From: QHWK01 sp035315685
GTDB taxonomy: Bacteria; Acidobacteriota; Vicinamibacteria; Vicinamibacterales; CAVVIG01
Direction of reading: 5' to 3'
DNA: 5,881 nt
NCBI GenBank assembly: GCA_035315685.1
Contig: DATFXR010000789.1
Location: 1-5,881, forward strand
Positions 1-5,777 of this stretch are shown in pieces. The translations under genes and the position numbers were made by a program. The notes beneath the pieces are model-generated. The model had not been told where the DNA came from and did not search any database. It was given only the letters and a program-made list of their open reading frames with translations. Each line of letters starts with the position of its first letter. The stretch's first letter is position 1.

Positions 1-1196
1 CCGTGCGGACCGGGCTTGAAGTGGCCGTACGGGTCGGTGAGGATCAGCGGCACGTCGAGCACGTCGGTATCGATCAGCTGGATGCCGAGCTTCTGCAAGG
101 CCTGCAGCTTCACCTGCCCCCAGTTGCCGATGTTGCAGATCAGATCGCCGGGGATGCCGGTGCCGCGGTCGCCGCAGTGATCGCCATCGAGAACTTTGCC
201 GTCGGGAACCGGCGGGTTCGTCGGCGTGCACACCGCAAGCCCAGCGCTGTTGTTGCAGATGTACTGGCGCAGGAACACCTGGTGCGACGGGTGCGAAGTG
301 TAGGTCTGGTTCTGATCGACCCACGGCGTCGTCTGGTTGATCGACTCCTTGACGTCGTCCGCCGTCCCGAGAATGCCGTCGGGTCCGGGCTGCAGCGCGC
401 CGCGCGTCATCACCATGAAGTTGGTCGGGCTGCCGGGCACGAAGAGCGGGTCGTCCGCCTGCAGCGGGATGATCACGGTGCCGCCCGACTTCGGGACGAG
501 GTCGAGCCCATGGTCGAAGAACTGGCCGAAGAAGGTGAACATCAGGTTGAACGGCGCCGACAGACCGAAGTTCGGCGTGATGTTCGGGATGAACAGCGAG
601 TTGGTCGGATCAGCCGGATCGGCCGGCGCTGGCGCCTGGCAGACGAAGCCGCCGACGCCGCACGGGCGGTCGTGCGCCGCCTGCGCCGCCGGGTTGTTCG
701 CCGACTGGTCGACGATGATGTTGCTGATCATGCGCGGCTGCGCGTCGAAGACGTTGCCGGCGTTCTGCTTGTACGACGTCGGCAGATGCGTCACCGGGTC
801 CGGATCCGCATCGCGGAAGGTCGGCGTCAGCAGGCGCGGGAACAGCCGATCGGCGGCGCCGAACATGTGCTGATCGGGCGACGGCACGAGGTTGTTGTAC
901 GAGCCGTCCACCGTCCGCAGGCCGGACGGCAGCTGCGGGTCAGGGATGATTTTGCCGGTGGTGTTGAGGCCGGCACCGACGCCCTGCAGGACGCCGCCGG
1001 CAGCGTGATCCTGGGCCACCAGGATCTGCGCATAGATGAACCGCAGATCCTCGGCGTTGACGATGAACCCGTTTCCAACGGGCGCCGTCTGCGCGTGGAT
1101 CGCCGGCACGAACGACGGCGCGATGCCCGACGCGAACATTGCGACGACCATCACCAGCGGCCACCGTTTGTGCGCGCGTACCTTTCTCAATGACAT
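1..1196 (-). CDS. Animal-type heme peroxidase family protein, secreted (N-terminal 398 residues; 3' end off the window)
   Basis: The minus-strand frame is open from the ATG at 1196 to the left edge with no stop, so the gene is cut by the window. Residues 1-35 look like a signal peptide: basic start (RKVRAHKR), hydrophobic core, likely cleavage after AIHA. FGQFFDHGLDLV around residues 223-234 matches the distal-histidine motif of animal heme peroxidases, with Asp228-His229. TPWVDQNQTYTS (290-301) aligns with the calcium-loop segment TSFVDAS.VYGS of myeloperoxidase. In that family the Asp before the distal His forms a heme ester, and the enzyme uses H2O2 to oxidise halides or organic substrates. 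The residue after His is Gly230, where mammalian enzymes have a calcium-ligand Asp. A GPDGILGTADD stretch lies near 270-280. The proximal His and the catalytic Arg region are beyond the edge, so activity cannot be judged. A strong AGGAGGA precedes the start. Family assignment is solid; the substrate is unknown. Confidence 0.93.
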   Translation of the reverse strand, partial: MSLRKVRAHKRWPLVMVVAMFASGIAPSFVPAIHAQTAPVGNGFIVNAEDLRFIYAQILVAQDHAAGGVLQGVGAGLNTTGKIIPDPQLPSGLRTVDGSYNNLVPSPDQHMFGAADRLFPRLLTPTFRDADPDPVTHLPTSYKQNAGNVFDAQPRMISNIIVDQSANNPAAQAAHDRPCGVGGFVCQAPAPADPADPTNSLFIPNITPNFGLSAPFNLMFTFFGQFFDHGLDLVPKSGGTVIIPLQADDPLFVPGSPTNFMVMTRGALQPGPDGILGTADDVKESINQTTPWVDQNQTYTSHPSHQVFLRQYICNNSAGLAVCTPTNPPVPDGKVLDGDHCGDRGTGIPGDLICNIGNWGQVKLQALQKLGIQLIDTDVLDVPLILTDPYGHFKPGPH

Positions 1197-1200
1197 GTGA

Positions 1201-1207
1201 TCCTCCT
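1201..1207 (-). promoter_or_regulatory. Shine-Dalgarno sequence of the peroxidase gene
   Basis: AGGAGGA on the minus strand lies 4 nt upstream of the ATG at 1196. It is a near-perfect anti-16S match and fixes the start in the otherwise long open frame. Confidence 0.85.
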
Positions 1208-1329
1208 GCCTCTGCCGTGTCGGGTTCGCGCGGGCCGGTCGTCGAGCGGGATGCGCGCGTCCCGTGTGCGACAACAACCGTCGAACGCTTTGCTCGAGCG
1301 CGCGACGCGCAAGCGGTTGTCGCTCGCAC

Positions 1330-1349
1330 GTCGTCACGCGAGTGACGAC
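1330..1349. repeat. Perfect 8-bp inverted repeat, hairpin or operator candidate upstream of the peroxidase
   Basis: GTCGTCAC, then GCGA, then GTGACGAC forms a perfect 8-bp stem with a 4-nt loop, about 135-155 nt upstream of the peroxidase ATG. Read on the plus strand the loop is a GNRA tetraloop. On the minus strand, which would be the peroxidase leader, the loop is TCGC. No T-tract follows on either strand, so it does not look like an intrinsic terminator. It could be an operator for a dimeric regulator or a structural element of the leader RNA; the sequence alone cannot separate these. Confidence 0.45.
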
Positions 1350-1441
1350 ATCGGAAGCACGCAGACTCTAGTCGTGAGGTGTCAGGCGAAACATTCCTCG
1401 TCGGCGGGGGGGTGACGTAAAAAGATCGTGCGCGCGTCGCG

Positions 1442-1625
1442 TTCTAATTACGCGATCATGCGTGATGTCATATCTGACTTATCGCATCTTCGTACTTCTC
1501 TAACTCGCTGCGACGGTTCTCGCCTATCTTCTTACGCACTGACTATCTTCAGCTCGTATCTCGTTTATCGGATATTGGTCTTTTTCTAATTTGTGGCTAC
1601 ACAATCTTCATTCGTTCTCTAACGC
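1442..1625. other. AT-rich, pyrimidine-skewed island with recurring ATCTTC
   Basis: Compared with its GC-rich flanks this stretch is rich in T and C on the plus strand. The word ATCTTC occurs at 1486, 1526, 1545 and 1604, giving intervals of 40, 19 and 59, all near multiples of 20. A 10-bp CpG-rich word flanks the island as an inverted pair (1432-1441 and 1657-1666). It may be a promoter or regulator-binding zone, an untranslated leader, or a decayed insertion. No coding signal is visible. Confidence 0.35.
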
Positions 1626-1872
1626 AGCATCGCGACAGTTGCTTACCCACCACGCTCGCGACGCGCAGGTGCGGCCTTAGTGAAAACAGCAGCGCGGTGT
1701 CTCGTGTCCACGCAAAGATCCCATTGCAGAAGCAGGATCAGTTCGTAAGCATGCTGGCGGAATCCTTACAACGACGAGGACACCTAAAGAGAACGATTGG
1801 ATGTCATCAAGAAAAGCTCGGCATAAGGAAGCGATGGGGTGGTCCACCGGCGTCTGGACTCGACCGAAATCG

Positions 1873-1900
1873 ACGACGATGAGCTCGAGATCATTGTCGT
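1873..1900. repeat. 10-bp stem-loop about 100 nt upstream of the DUF4142 gene
   Basis: ACGACGATGA (1873-1882) pairs with TCATTGTCGT (1891-1900) through ten pairs, one of them G-U, around the 8-nt loop GCTCGAGA, which contains the palindrome CTCGAG. If the transcript begins upstream it would fold in the 5' leader. No T-tract follows, so termination is unlikely. A regulatory role is only a possibility. Confidence 0.35.
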
Positions 1901-1985
1901 GCTCGTTCGTGATGACACTGAACTGCACCGGACGCGTCCTCTCGCGTGGTACCTGGTTTGCGACTTCTTCTCCTGGAAACCAATC

Positions 1986-1991
1986 AGGAGG
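1986..1991 (+). promoter_or_regulatory. Shine-Dalgarno sequence deciding the DUF4142 start
   Basis: A perfect AGGAGG lies 9 nt before the ATG at 2001. The in-frame ATG at 1839 has no comparable site and would bury the signal peptide in the interior of the protein. This site therefore selects 2001 as the start. Confidence 0.85.
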
Positions 1992-2000
1992 TTGTCGCAC

Positions 2001-2585
2001 ATGTTGAAATCAATCTGTGCCGGAATCGTCGTGCTGGGATGTGTGGCCGTGCCTGCGTTCGCGGGACAGCCACCGACGCCGACGCAAGCGCCGACGCCGA
2101 CGCCGAAGGCAGAGAAGCGCACGATGGACAAGCCAGTCAGCGCCGATCAGGTGTTCGTCATGAAGGCGGCGAGAGGCGGTATGGCTGAAGTACAGCTCGG
2201 TCAGCTCGCCGTGGAAAAGGCATCGAGCGACGAGGTGAAGAAGTTCGGCCAGCGGATGGTGACCGACCATGGCAAGGCCAACGACGAGCTGAAGAGCCTC
2301 GCCCAGCAGAAGAACGTCACGCTGCCGACCGACGTCGACGCGAAGGACAAGGCGACGCACGATCGACTCGCGAAGATGTCAGGCGCGGAGTTCGATCGCG
2401 CCTACATGCGGTCGATGCTCAGCGATCACCGCACGGACGTGAACGAATTCAAGAAGGAGTCGACCAGCGGCAAGGATCCGGAGGTGAAGGCGTGGGCGGC
2501 CAAGACGCTGCCGACGCTGGAAGAGCACTTGCGGATGGCCGAGGACGCGAACAAGGTGGTCGGGACGTCCGGGACGAAGAAGTAG
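2001..2585 (+). CDS. Secreted DUF4142 family protein (ferritin-like helical), 194 aa
   Basis: Residues 1-21 form a signal peptide (MLKSICAGIVVLGCVAVPAFA), probably cut after AFA. A Pro/Thr-rich linker follows (about 23-36). The DUF4142 domain spans about 47-184. Family hallmarks are visible: FGQRMVTDHGKANDELK (82-98), FDRAYMRSMLSDH (131-143) and TLPTLEEHLRMAED (169-182). Histidines 90, 143 and 176 sit at the conserved positions. DUF4142 proteins are predicted to be helical bundles of the ferritin-like type and are usually exported. Their biochemical role is not established, although a stress or metal link is often suspected. Length is normal for the family. The gene stands alone on the plus strand, divergent from the peroxidase and convergent with the DsbA-like gene (45-nt gap). 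Family assignment is strong; function is unknown. Confidence 0.93.
   Translation: MLKSICAGIVVLGCVAVPAFAGQPPTPTQAPTPTPKAEKRTMDKPVSADQVFVMKAARGGMAEVQLGQLAVEKASSDEVKKFGQRMVTDHGKANDELKSLAQQKNVTLPTDVDAKDKATHDRLAKMSGAEFDRAYMRSMLSDHRTDVNEFKKESTSGKDPEVKAWAAKTLPTLEEHLRMAEDANKVVGTSGTKK
2073..2105 (+). repeat. CCGACG hexamer tract encoding the Pro-Thr linker
   Basis: Near-perfect CCGACG units, interrupted by CAAGCG in the middle, encode the alternating Pro-Thr linker between the signal peptide and the DUF4142 domain. It lies within the gene and keeps the frame. Such tracts can change length by slippage in steps of two residues. Confidence 0.7.
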
Positions 2586-2592
2586 CGAGCAT

Positions 2593-2620
2593 GGGCCGCG
2601 GAGCGGTCCGCGGCCCGTTT
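2593..2620 (+). terminator. Probable terminator hairpin after the DUF4142 gene
   Basis: GGGCCGCGGA (2593-2602) pairs perfectly with TCCGCGGCCC (2607-2616) around a GCGG loop, giving ten uninterrupted pairs, followed by GTTT. It starts 8 nt after the stop codon. The T-tract is short, so efficiency is uncertain. It lies in the 45-nt convergent gap and could also impede transcription arriving from the minus-strand genes. Confidence 0.7.
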
Positions 2621-2630
2621 CCTGCGCAGC

Positions 2631-3662
2631 TCAGCGGGTCTTCGCCGCCAGTTCCTCGTCGATGATTCTCTTGAACGCGTCAAACGGCTGGGCGCCGCTG
2701 AGCGCACGCCCGTTGATGAAGAAGGCAGGCGTGCCGTTCACGCCGGCCTCCTCACCCTCACGGATGTCCTTGTCGACTTCCGCCTTGGATTTGTGCGAGT
2801 CGACGCACGCATTGAACTGTGACGTGTTCATGCCGAGGTCGGCGGCGGTCTTCTTCAGGTCGGCGGCACTCAGCCTGGTCGAATCGGCAAAGAGGCGGTC
2901 GTGGTACGGCCAGAATTTTCCCTGCTCGTTCGCGCACGCTGCCGCTTCGGCAGCCGGCCGCGCATTCGGATGGTTCGGCAGCGGGTAATGGCGATAGACG
3001 AAACGGATGCGATCGCCGTAGGTCTTCAGCACCTGCTGAACGGTCGGATCGGCGCGCAGGCAGAAAGGACACTGAAAGTCCGAGAACTCAATCAGCTCAA
3101 TCGGCGCGTTCGGTGATCCCTTTGCCGGGCTGTTCGCGGACGCCACCTTCTGCCGCGGCGGCTCGAGCATCGTCCGGACCGGCGTCTTGGCGCGCAGCGT
3201 GTCGAGATACTGTTCGCGGACGACCTGCATCCGCTCCTGCGTCAGGTACGCCTTGATCGGCTGGCGCACCTGATCGAGCGGCGCACCCTGCACGCGACCC
3301 TGGTTTGCCTGGTACCACGCGGTGATCTCCGCGTCCGTGACGCCGGTGACCTTCGACGTGATTTCCTTCTCGATCAGCGCCGACCGATCCACGCCCTGCG
3401 CTTTCGCCGCAGCATCGAACAAGCGGTTCGCGATGATGTCGTCGAGCGCCGCACGCCGCGCGTCGTAGAGCGCCTGCGACAGCTTGACCCCACCCGGCGC
3501 GGTCTGCTCGAGCGCCTTGTCGTCCACTTCGGCGAGCGTGATCTCCGACGATCCGACCGTCGCGACGACTTCCGTCGGGGCGGGTCGCTTCGTCTGCTCT
3601 GCCGACGTCAACGAGCACGCCGTGAGGGCCGCGATCACGGCGGCGGGCATCCAGTTCTTCAT
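2631..3662 (-). CDS. DsbA-family thiol-disulfide oxidoreductase with SurA-like N-terminal domain, probable lipoprotein, 343 aa
   Basis: Residues 1-15 are hydrophobic and end in a lipobox, LTAC with Cys16, so membrane anchoring by lipidation is likely. About 30-155 resembles the helical N-terminal region of SurA/PpiC-type chaperones (VVATVGSSEITLAEVD, then a helix-rich stretch); no parvulin isomerase domain follows. About 183-338 is a DsbA-type thioredoxin fold: SDFQCPFC with active-site Cys198 and Cys201, and GTPAFFING with the cis-Pro at 312. Two further cysteines, 243 and 286, could form a structural disulfide. By family, it would oxidise, reduce or isomerise disulfides of exported proteins; the direction cannot be read from the sequence. 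It follows the M28 peptidase gene by 18 nt, so co-transcription is likely. No Shine-Dalgarno sequence is seen before the ATG, but a TATACT box lies 6 nt upstream (see findings). Confidence 0.92.
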   Translation of the reverse strand: MKNWMPAAVIAALTACSLTSAEQTKRPAPTEVVATVGSSEITLAEVDDKALEQTAPGGVKLSQALYDARRAALDDIIANRLFDAAAKAQGVDRSALIEKEITSKVTGVTDAEITAWYQANQGRVQGAPLDQVRQPIKAYLTQERMQVVREQYLDTLRAKTPVRTMLEPPRQKVASANSPAKGSPNAPIELIEFSDFQCPFCLRADPTVQQVLKTYGDRIRFVYRHYPLPNHPNARPAAEAAACANEQGKFWPYHDRLFADSTRLSAADLKKTAADLGMNTSQFNACVDSHKSKAEVDKDIREGEEAGVNGTPAFFINGRALSGAQPFDAFKRIIDEELAAKTR

Positions 3663-3668
3663 GCGAAA

Positions 3669-3674
3669 AGTATA
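3669..3674 (-). promoter_or_regulatory. TATACT -10-like box, possible leaderless start for the DsbA-like gene
   Basis: On the minus strand TATACT is followed by TTTCGC and then the ATG. A transcript started from this box would begin at or next to the A of ATG. It differs from TATAAT at one base. No good -35 hexamer sits 16-18 nt upstream. It lies in the 18-nt gap after the peptidase stop codon, so chance occurrence is possible. Confidence 0.4.
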
Positions 3675-3680
3675 GTCTGC

Positions 3681-5093
3681 TTACTCGCCCAGCCGCTGAG
3701 GCAAATCGGCGACGACGTACGCCATCACCGCCACCGCGGCCGCGCATTTTGCCATCTCGACCGGATCGATCTTGTCCACGGTGTCGGCCGGCGTGTGGTG
3801 GATGAGGAAATACTTCGATCCGTCCACGTCGAGCGACATGCCGGGAATGTGCGCTTCCTGCATGCTCGGCCCGATATCGGCGCCGCCGCCGCCCGGGCTG
3901 ATCTGATCCGCGGCAATGCCGCTCAGCAGCGTGGCGATGGTCTTCACGGTTTCGCGTGCCGCGTCAGTGCCGGTGAACCCGAATCCCTGCGGCCGGAACA
4001 CGCCGCCGTCCGATTCGAGCATCAGCACATGCTTCGACAACTCGCCGCGGTGCTGATCGCGGTAGCCGATGCCGCCGCGCCCGCCGTTCTCTTCGTTGGT
4101 CCAGAGCACGACCCGCACGGTGCGGCGCGGCCGCAGGTTCAGCTTCTTCATCAGGCGCAGGGCCTCCCAGGTCACGACGCAGCCGCCGCCGTCGTCGGTC
4201 GCGCCCGCGCCGACGTCCCACGAATCCAGATGCCCGCTGACGACGACGATCTCCTCCGGCCGTTCGCGCCCGCGAATCTCGCCGACCACGTTCGCCGACG
4301 GCACGTCGGCTTCGAAGTGTGCCTCCATCTTCAGCCGGACGACGACGCGGCCGCCGCGATCGGCCATGCGCTGGAGGCGATCGGCGTCCTCGGTGGTGAT
4401 CGCGGCAGCGGGAATCTTCGGCGCGTCGGCGGTGTAGCCGAGCGCGCCGGTATGCGGCGTGCGCAGTCCGCTCGGGCCAACCGCACGCACGAGCATCGCA
4501 ATCGCGCCATGACGCGCCGCCCGCGATGGTCCCATCGATCGGAATCGAACCGTCTCGCCGTAACTGGAGAAGGGGACGTTGAACAGCACGATGCGTCCGC
4601 GCGCGGCCGGCGCCTTGGCGTCGAGTTCCTCGAAGCTGCGGACGACGAGCACGTCGCCCTGCACACCCTCGCCCGGTGTCCCGACGCTGTCGCCGAGGCC
4701 GAGCATCACCATCTGGTGGCGCACCGGCTCGACGATCTCGGCGCTCTCGTTGCCGCGTACCCACTTCGGCACCATCACCGGCTCGGTGTGCACGTTCTCG
4801 AGGCCGTCGCGCGCCATTTCACCGACCGCCCACTGAATGGCGCGGTCGAGCGCTGGCGAGCCGCTCAGGCGATTGCCGATCGAGTCGGTCAGCGTGGCGA
4901 GGCGATCCCAGGCGAAGGTGCTGCTCACGGCTTCGCCAATCAGCCGGCTTGCCGGCGCGCGGTACACCTCGAGCCATACCGGGCCGCTCGCTGGCGGATC
5001 GGCATGTGCGCCCGGCGCCTTCTGCGCGTTGAGGGAACTAGTGGCAAGCATCAGAAATGGAAGAGCGACGGCAACTCTGACACGACGACGCAT
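3681..5093 (-). CDS. M28-family zinc peptidase, carboxypeptidase Q-like, secreted, 470 aa
   Basis: Residues 1-23 are a signal peptide (basic MRRRVRVA, hydrophobic core, cut near LNA). About 130-250 fits a protease-associated (PA) domain inserted before the catalytic core. The co-catalytic two-zinc M28 set is complete: SGHLDSWDVGAGATDD with His288 and bridging Asp300 (spacing of 12 as in Streptomyces griseus aminopeptidase), TNEENGG with catalytic Glu334 and ligand Glu335, LESDGG with Asp362, and FLIHHTPADT with His433. The overall arrangement resembles carboxypeptidase Q (plasma glutamate carboxypeptidase), which hydrolyses dipeptides; the actual substrate here is inferred, not shown. Length is normal and the enzyme looks intact. 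It would act in the periplasm or outside the cell. It starts at the ATG at 5093 behind a GGAGGA and leads a two-gene unit with the DsbA-like gene. Confidence 0.93.
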   Translation of the reverse strand: MRRRVRVAVALPFLMLATSSLNAQKAPGAHADPPASGPVWLEVYRAPASRLIGEAVSSTFAWDRLATLTDSIGNRLSGSPALDRAIQWAVGEMARDGLENVHTEPVMVPKWVRGNESAEIVEPVRHQMVMLGLGDSVGTPGEGVQGDVLVVRSFEELDAKAPAARGRIVLFNVPFSSYGETVRFRSMGPSRAARHGAIAMLVRAVGPSGLRTPHTGALGYTADAPKIPAAAITTEDADRLQRMADRGGRVVVRLKMEAHFEADVPSANVVGEIRGRERPEEIVVVSGHLDSWDVGAGATDDGGGCVVTWEALRLMKKLNLRPRRTVRVVLWTNEENGGRGGIGYRDQHRGELSKHVLMLESDGGVFRPQGFGFTGTDAARETVKTIATLLSGIAADQISPGGGGADIGPSMQEAHIPGMSLDVDGSKYFLIHHTPADTVDKIDPVEMAKCAAAVAVMAYVVADLPQRLGE

Positions 5094-5102
5094 CGGCTTC
5101 GG

Positions 5103-5108
5103 TCCTCC
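5103..5108 (-). promoter_or_regulatory. Shine-Dalgarno sequence of the M28 peptidase
   Basis: GGAGGA on the minus strand, 9 nt before the ATG at 5093, supports that start. The rest of the 174-bp divergent gap (5094-5267) must hold promoters for both flanking genes, but no clear -35/-10 pair was recognised. Confidence 0.7.
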
Positions 5109-5267
5109 GGTGGCCCTCAGCGTACTTCAGCAGGTGCGTTTTGTGGCTACCGGTTGTGGTCTGGCGCTTGCAGAACGGGTGTGACGGAGCCGCGCAGTGC
5201 GGCCACAACGTGCCGGCGTTCGGGGGTTTCCGGCAAACAGGCGACGGTGGTTGCGAAGGTGAGCCCG

Positions 5268-5648
5268 ATGAAGGTGCGCGCGTGCGTTCTTGGAATCCTG
5301 ATTGCGTCAGCAGCGACGTTGCCGGTGGGCGCCGGCGAGCCGATCACGTTGAAAGTGTCGCCCGCCGTGGCCTTCGCCCCGGCAAATCTCGTCGTGCGGG
5401 CCATCGTCGAAGCCAACGCCGCCAACCGGGCGATCGAGATCGTCGCCGAATCGACTGACTTCTATCGCAGCAGCGAAATGCAACTGGAGGGGGAGAAAGC
5501 GGCACGGACCAACACGTTCGAGTTCCGCAGTCTCCCTCCCGGCACCTACGAGGTGCGTGCGAAACTGCTGGGCCCAAACGGCCAGGCCCGCGCGGCGGTG
5601 CGCCAGCAGGTGAACGTGATCGCCAGCGGAGCAGGGGACCAGGACTGA
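5268..5648 (+). CDS. Small secreted protein of unknown function, beta-rich, 126 aa
   Basis: Residues 1-22 look like a signal peptide (MKVRACVLGILIASAATLPVGA), leaving a mature domain of about 104 residues. The mature part alternates short hydrophobic and charged stretches suggestive of beta strands (ITLKVSPAVAF, LVVRAIVEAN, AIEIVAES, NTFEFRSLPPGTYEVRAKL, VRQQVNVI). The phrase LPPGTYEVRA is typical of Ig-like or carboxypeptidase-regulatory-like beta-sandwich domains. No catalytic motif is visible, and only one cysteine, in the signal peptide. The start at 5268 is preceded by GAAGGTGAG at Shine-Dalgarno distance. The same frame is open far upstream, but that part is antisense to the peptidase and has no export signal. 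A binding or structural envelope role is a guess. The gene is divergent from the M28 peptidase. Confidence 0.82.
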   Translation: MKVRACVLGILIASAATLPVGAGEPITLKVSPAVAFAPANLVVRAIVEANAANRAIEIVAESTDFYRSSEMQLEGEKAARTNTFEFRSLPPGTYEVRAKLLGPNGQARAAVRQQVNVIASGAGDQD

Positions 5649-5657
5649 GGCGCGCAA

Positions 5658-5749
5658 TTAAGAATTGAGAATTTGGAATTTGGAATGCGTGTCACGCGGC
5701 CTGGGTATCGCAGGCGCGTGATCGCGAATTCTCAATTCTCAATTCTTAA
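5658..5749. repeat. 92-nt imperfect palindrome with heptanucleotide-repeat arms
   Basis: The outer arms are a perfect 16-bp inverted repeat (5658-5673 with 5734-5749). They continue after a two-base mismatch for 5 bp (GAATT, 5676-5680, with AATTC, 5727-5731), and after an internal loop through TCACGCG (5692-5698) with CGCGTGA (5715-5721) and CCTG (5700-5703) with CAGG (5711-5714), around a 7-nt loop. The AT-rich arms are tandem heptamers: GAATTGA, GAATTTG, GAATTTG on the left and AATTCTC, AATTCTC, AATTCTT on the right. It begins 9 nt after the stop of the 126-aa gene and ends shortly before the transposase leader. It could be a dispersed intergenic repeat, a transcription barrier or a folding site used by a single-strand transposase. 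Confidence 0.85.
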
Positions 5750-5777
5750 GGTCACGCTCTGGGATGGGTGAATTCCC

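Larger units (their letters stand above)
1197..2000. other. 804-bp divergent intergenic region, no convincing gene
   Basis: This separates the divergent peroxidase and DUF4142 genes. From 1197 to about 1440 it is GC-rich with inverted repeats (ACAACCG at 1274-1280 against CGGTTGT at 1314-1320, and the 1330-1349 hairpin). About 1442-1625 is clearly AT-richer and pyrimidine-rich on the plus strand. About 1650-2000 returns to mixed composition. Short open frames here are weak: no family resemblance, no good ribosome sites, and the longest simply runs in frame into the DUF4142 gene. At least two promoters must lie here, but I found no confident -35/-10 pair on either strand. Confidence 0.6.

Noticed and set aside
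3..1193. A 396-codon open frame on the plus strand opposite the peroxidase
   Set aside because: It is Arg/Val/Asp-rich with no recognisable domain or ribosome site and is an antisense artefact of GC-rich third codon positions; the minus strand carries clear peroxidase motifs and an export signal.
1435..1475. Possible peroxidase promoter on the minus strand (ATGACA then TAATTA, 15-bp spacer)
   Set aside because: The -35-like hexamer is good but TAATTA matches TATAAT poorly and the spacer is short; not strong enough to annotate.
1839..2000. In-frame 54-residue N-terminal extension of the DUF4142 gene
   Set aside because: No Shine-Dalgarno sequence at 1839, and the extension would place the obvious signal peptide inside the protein; AGGAGG before 2001 decides the start.
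1697..2007. Small plus-strand open frames in the divergent region (1697-1882, 1801-2007) and minus-strand 1677-2131
   Set aside because: No family resemblance, no good ribosome sites, low-quality composition; overlapping frames in several phases suggest chance.
1590..5150. 11-bp direct repeat TTTGTGGCTAC at 1590-1600 and 5140-5150
   Set aside because: A few 11-bp repeats are expected by chance in a window this size, and the flanks are unrelated.
3795..5267. Long plus-strand frame antisense to the M28 peptidase, continuous with the 126-aa gene
   Set aside because: The part before 5268 has biased composition and no domain, whereas the opposite strand has all M28 zinc ligands; a signal peptide and ribosome site mark 5268 as the real start.
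5658..5749. CRISPR-like array
   Set aside because: Units are only 7 nt, contiguous without spacers, and arranged as an inverted pair.
5649..5760. Reading the 92-nt palindrome as an ordinary intrinsic terminator of the 126-aa gene
   Set aside because: It is far longer than a terminator, has AT-rich lower arms made of heptamers, and is followed by AAGGTCACG rather than a T-tract; a termination effect is possible but not its obvious identity.
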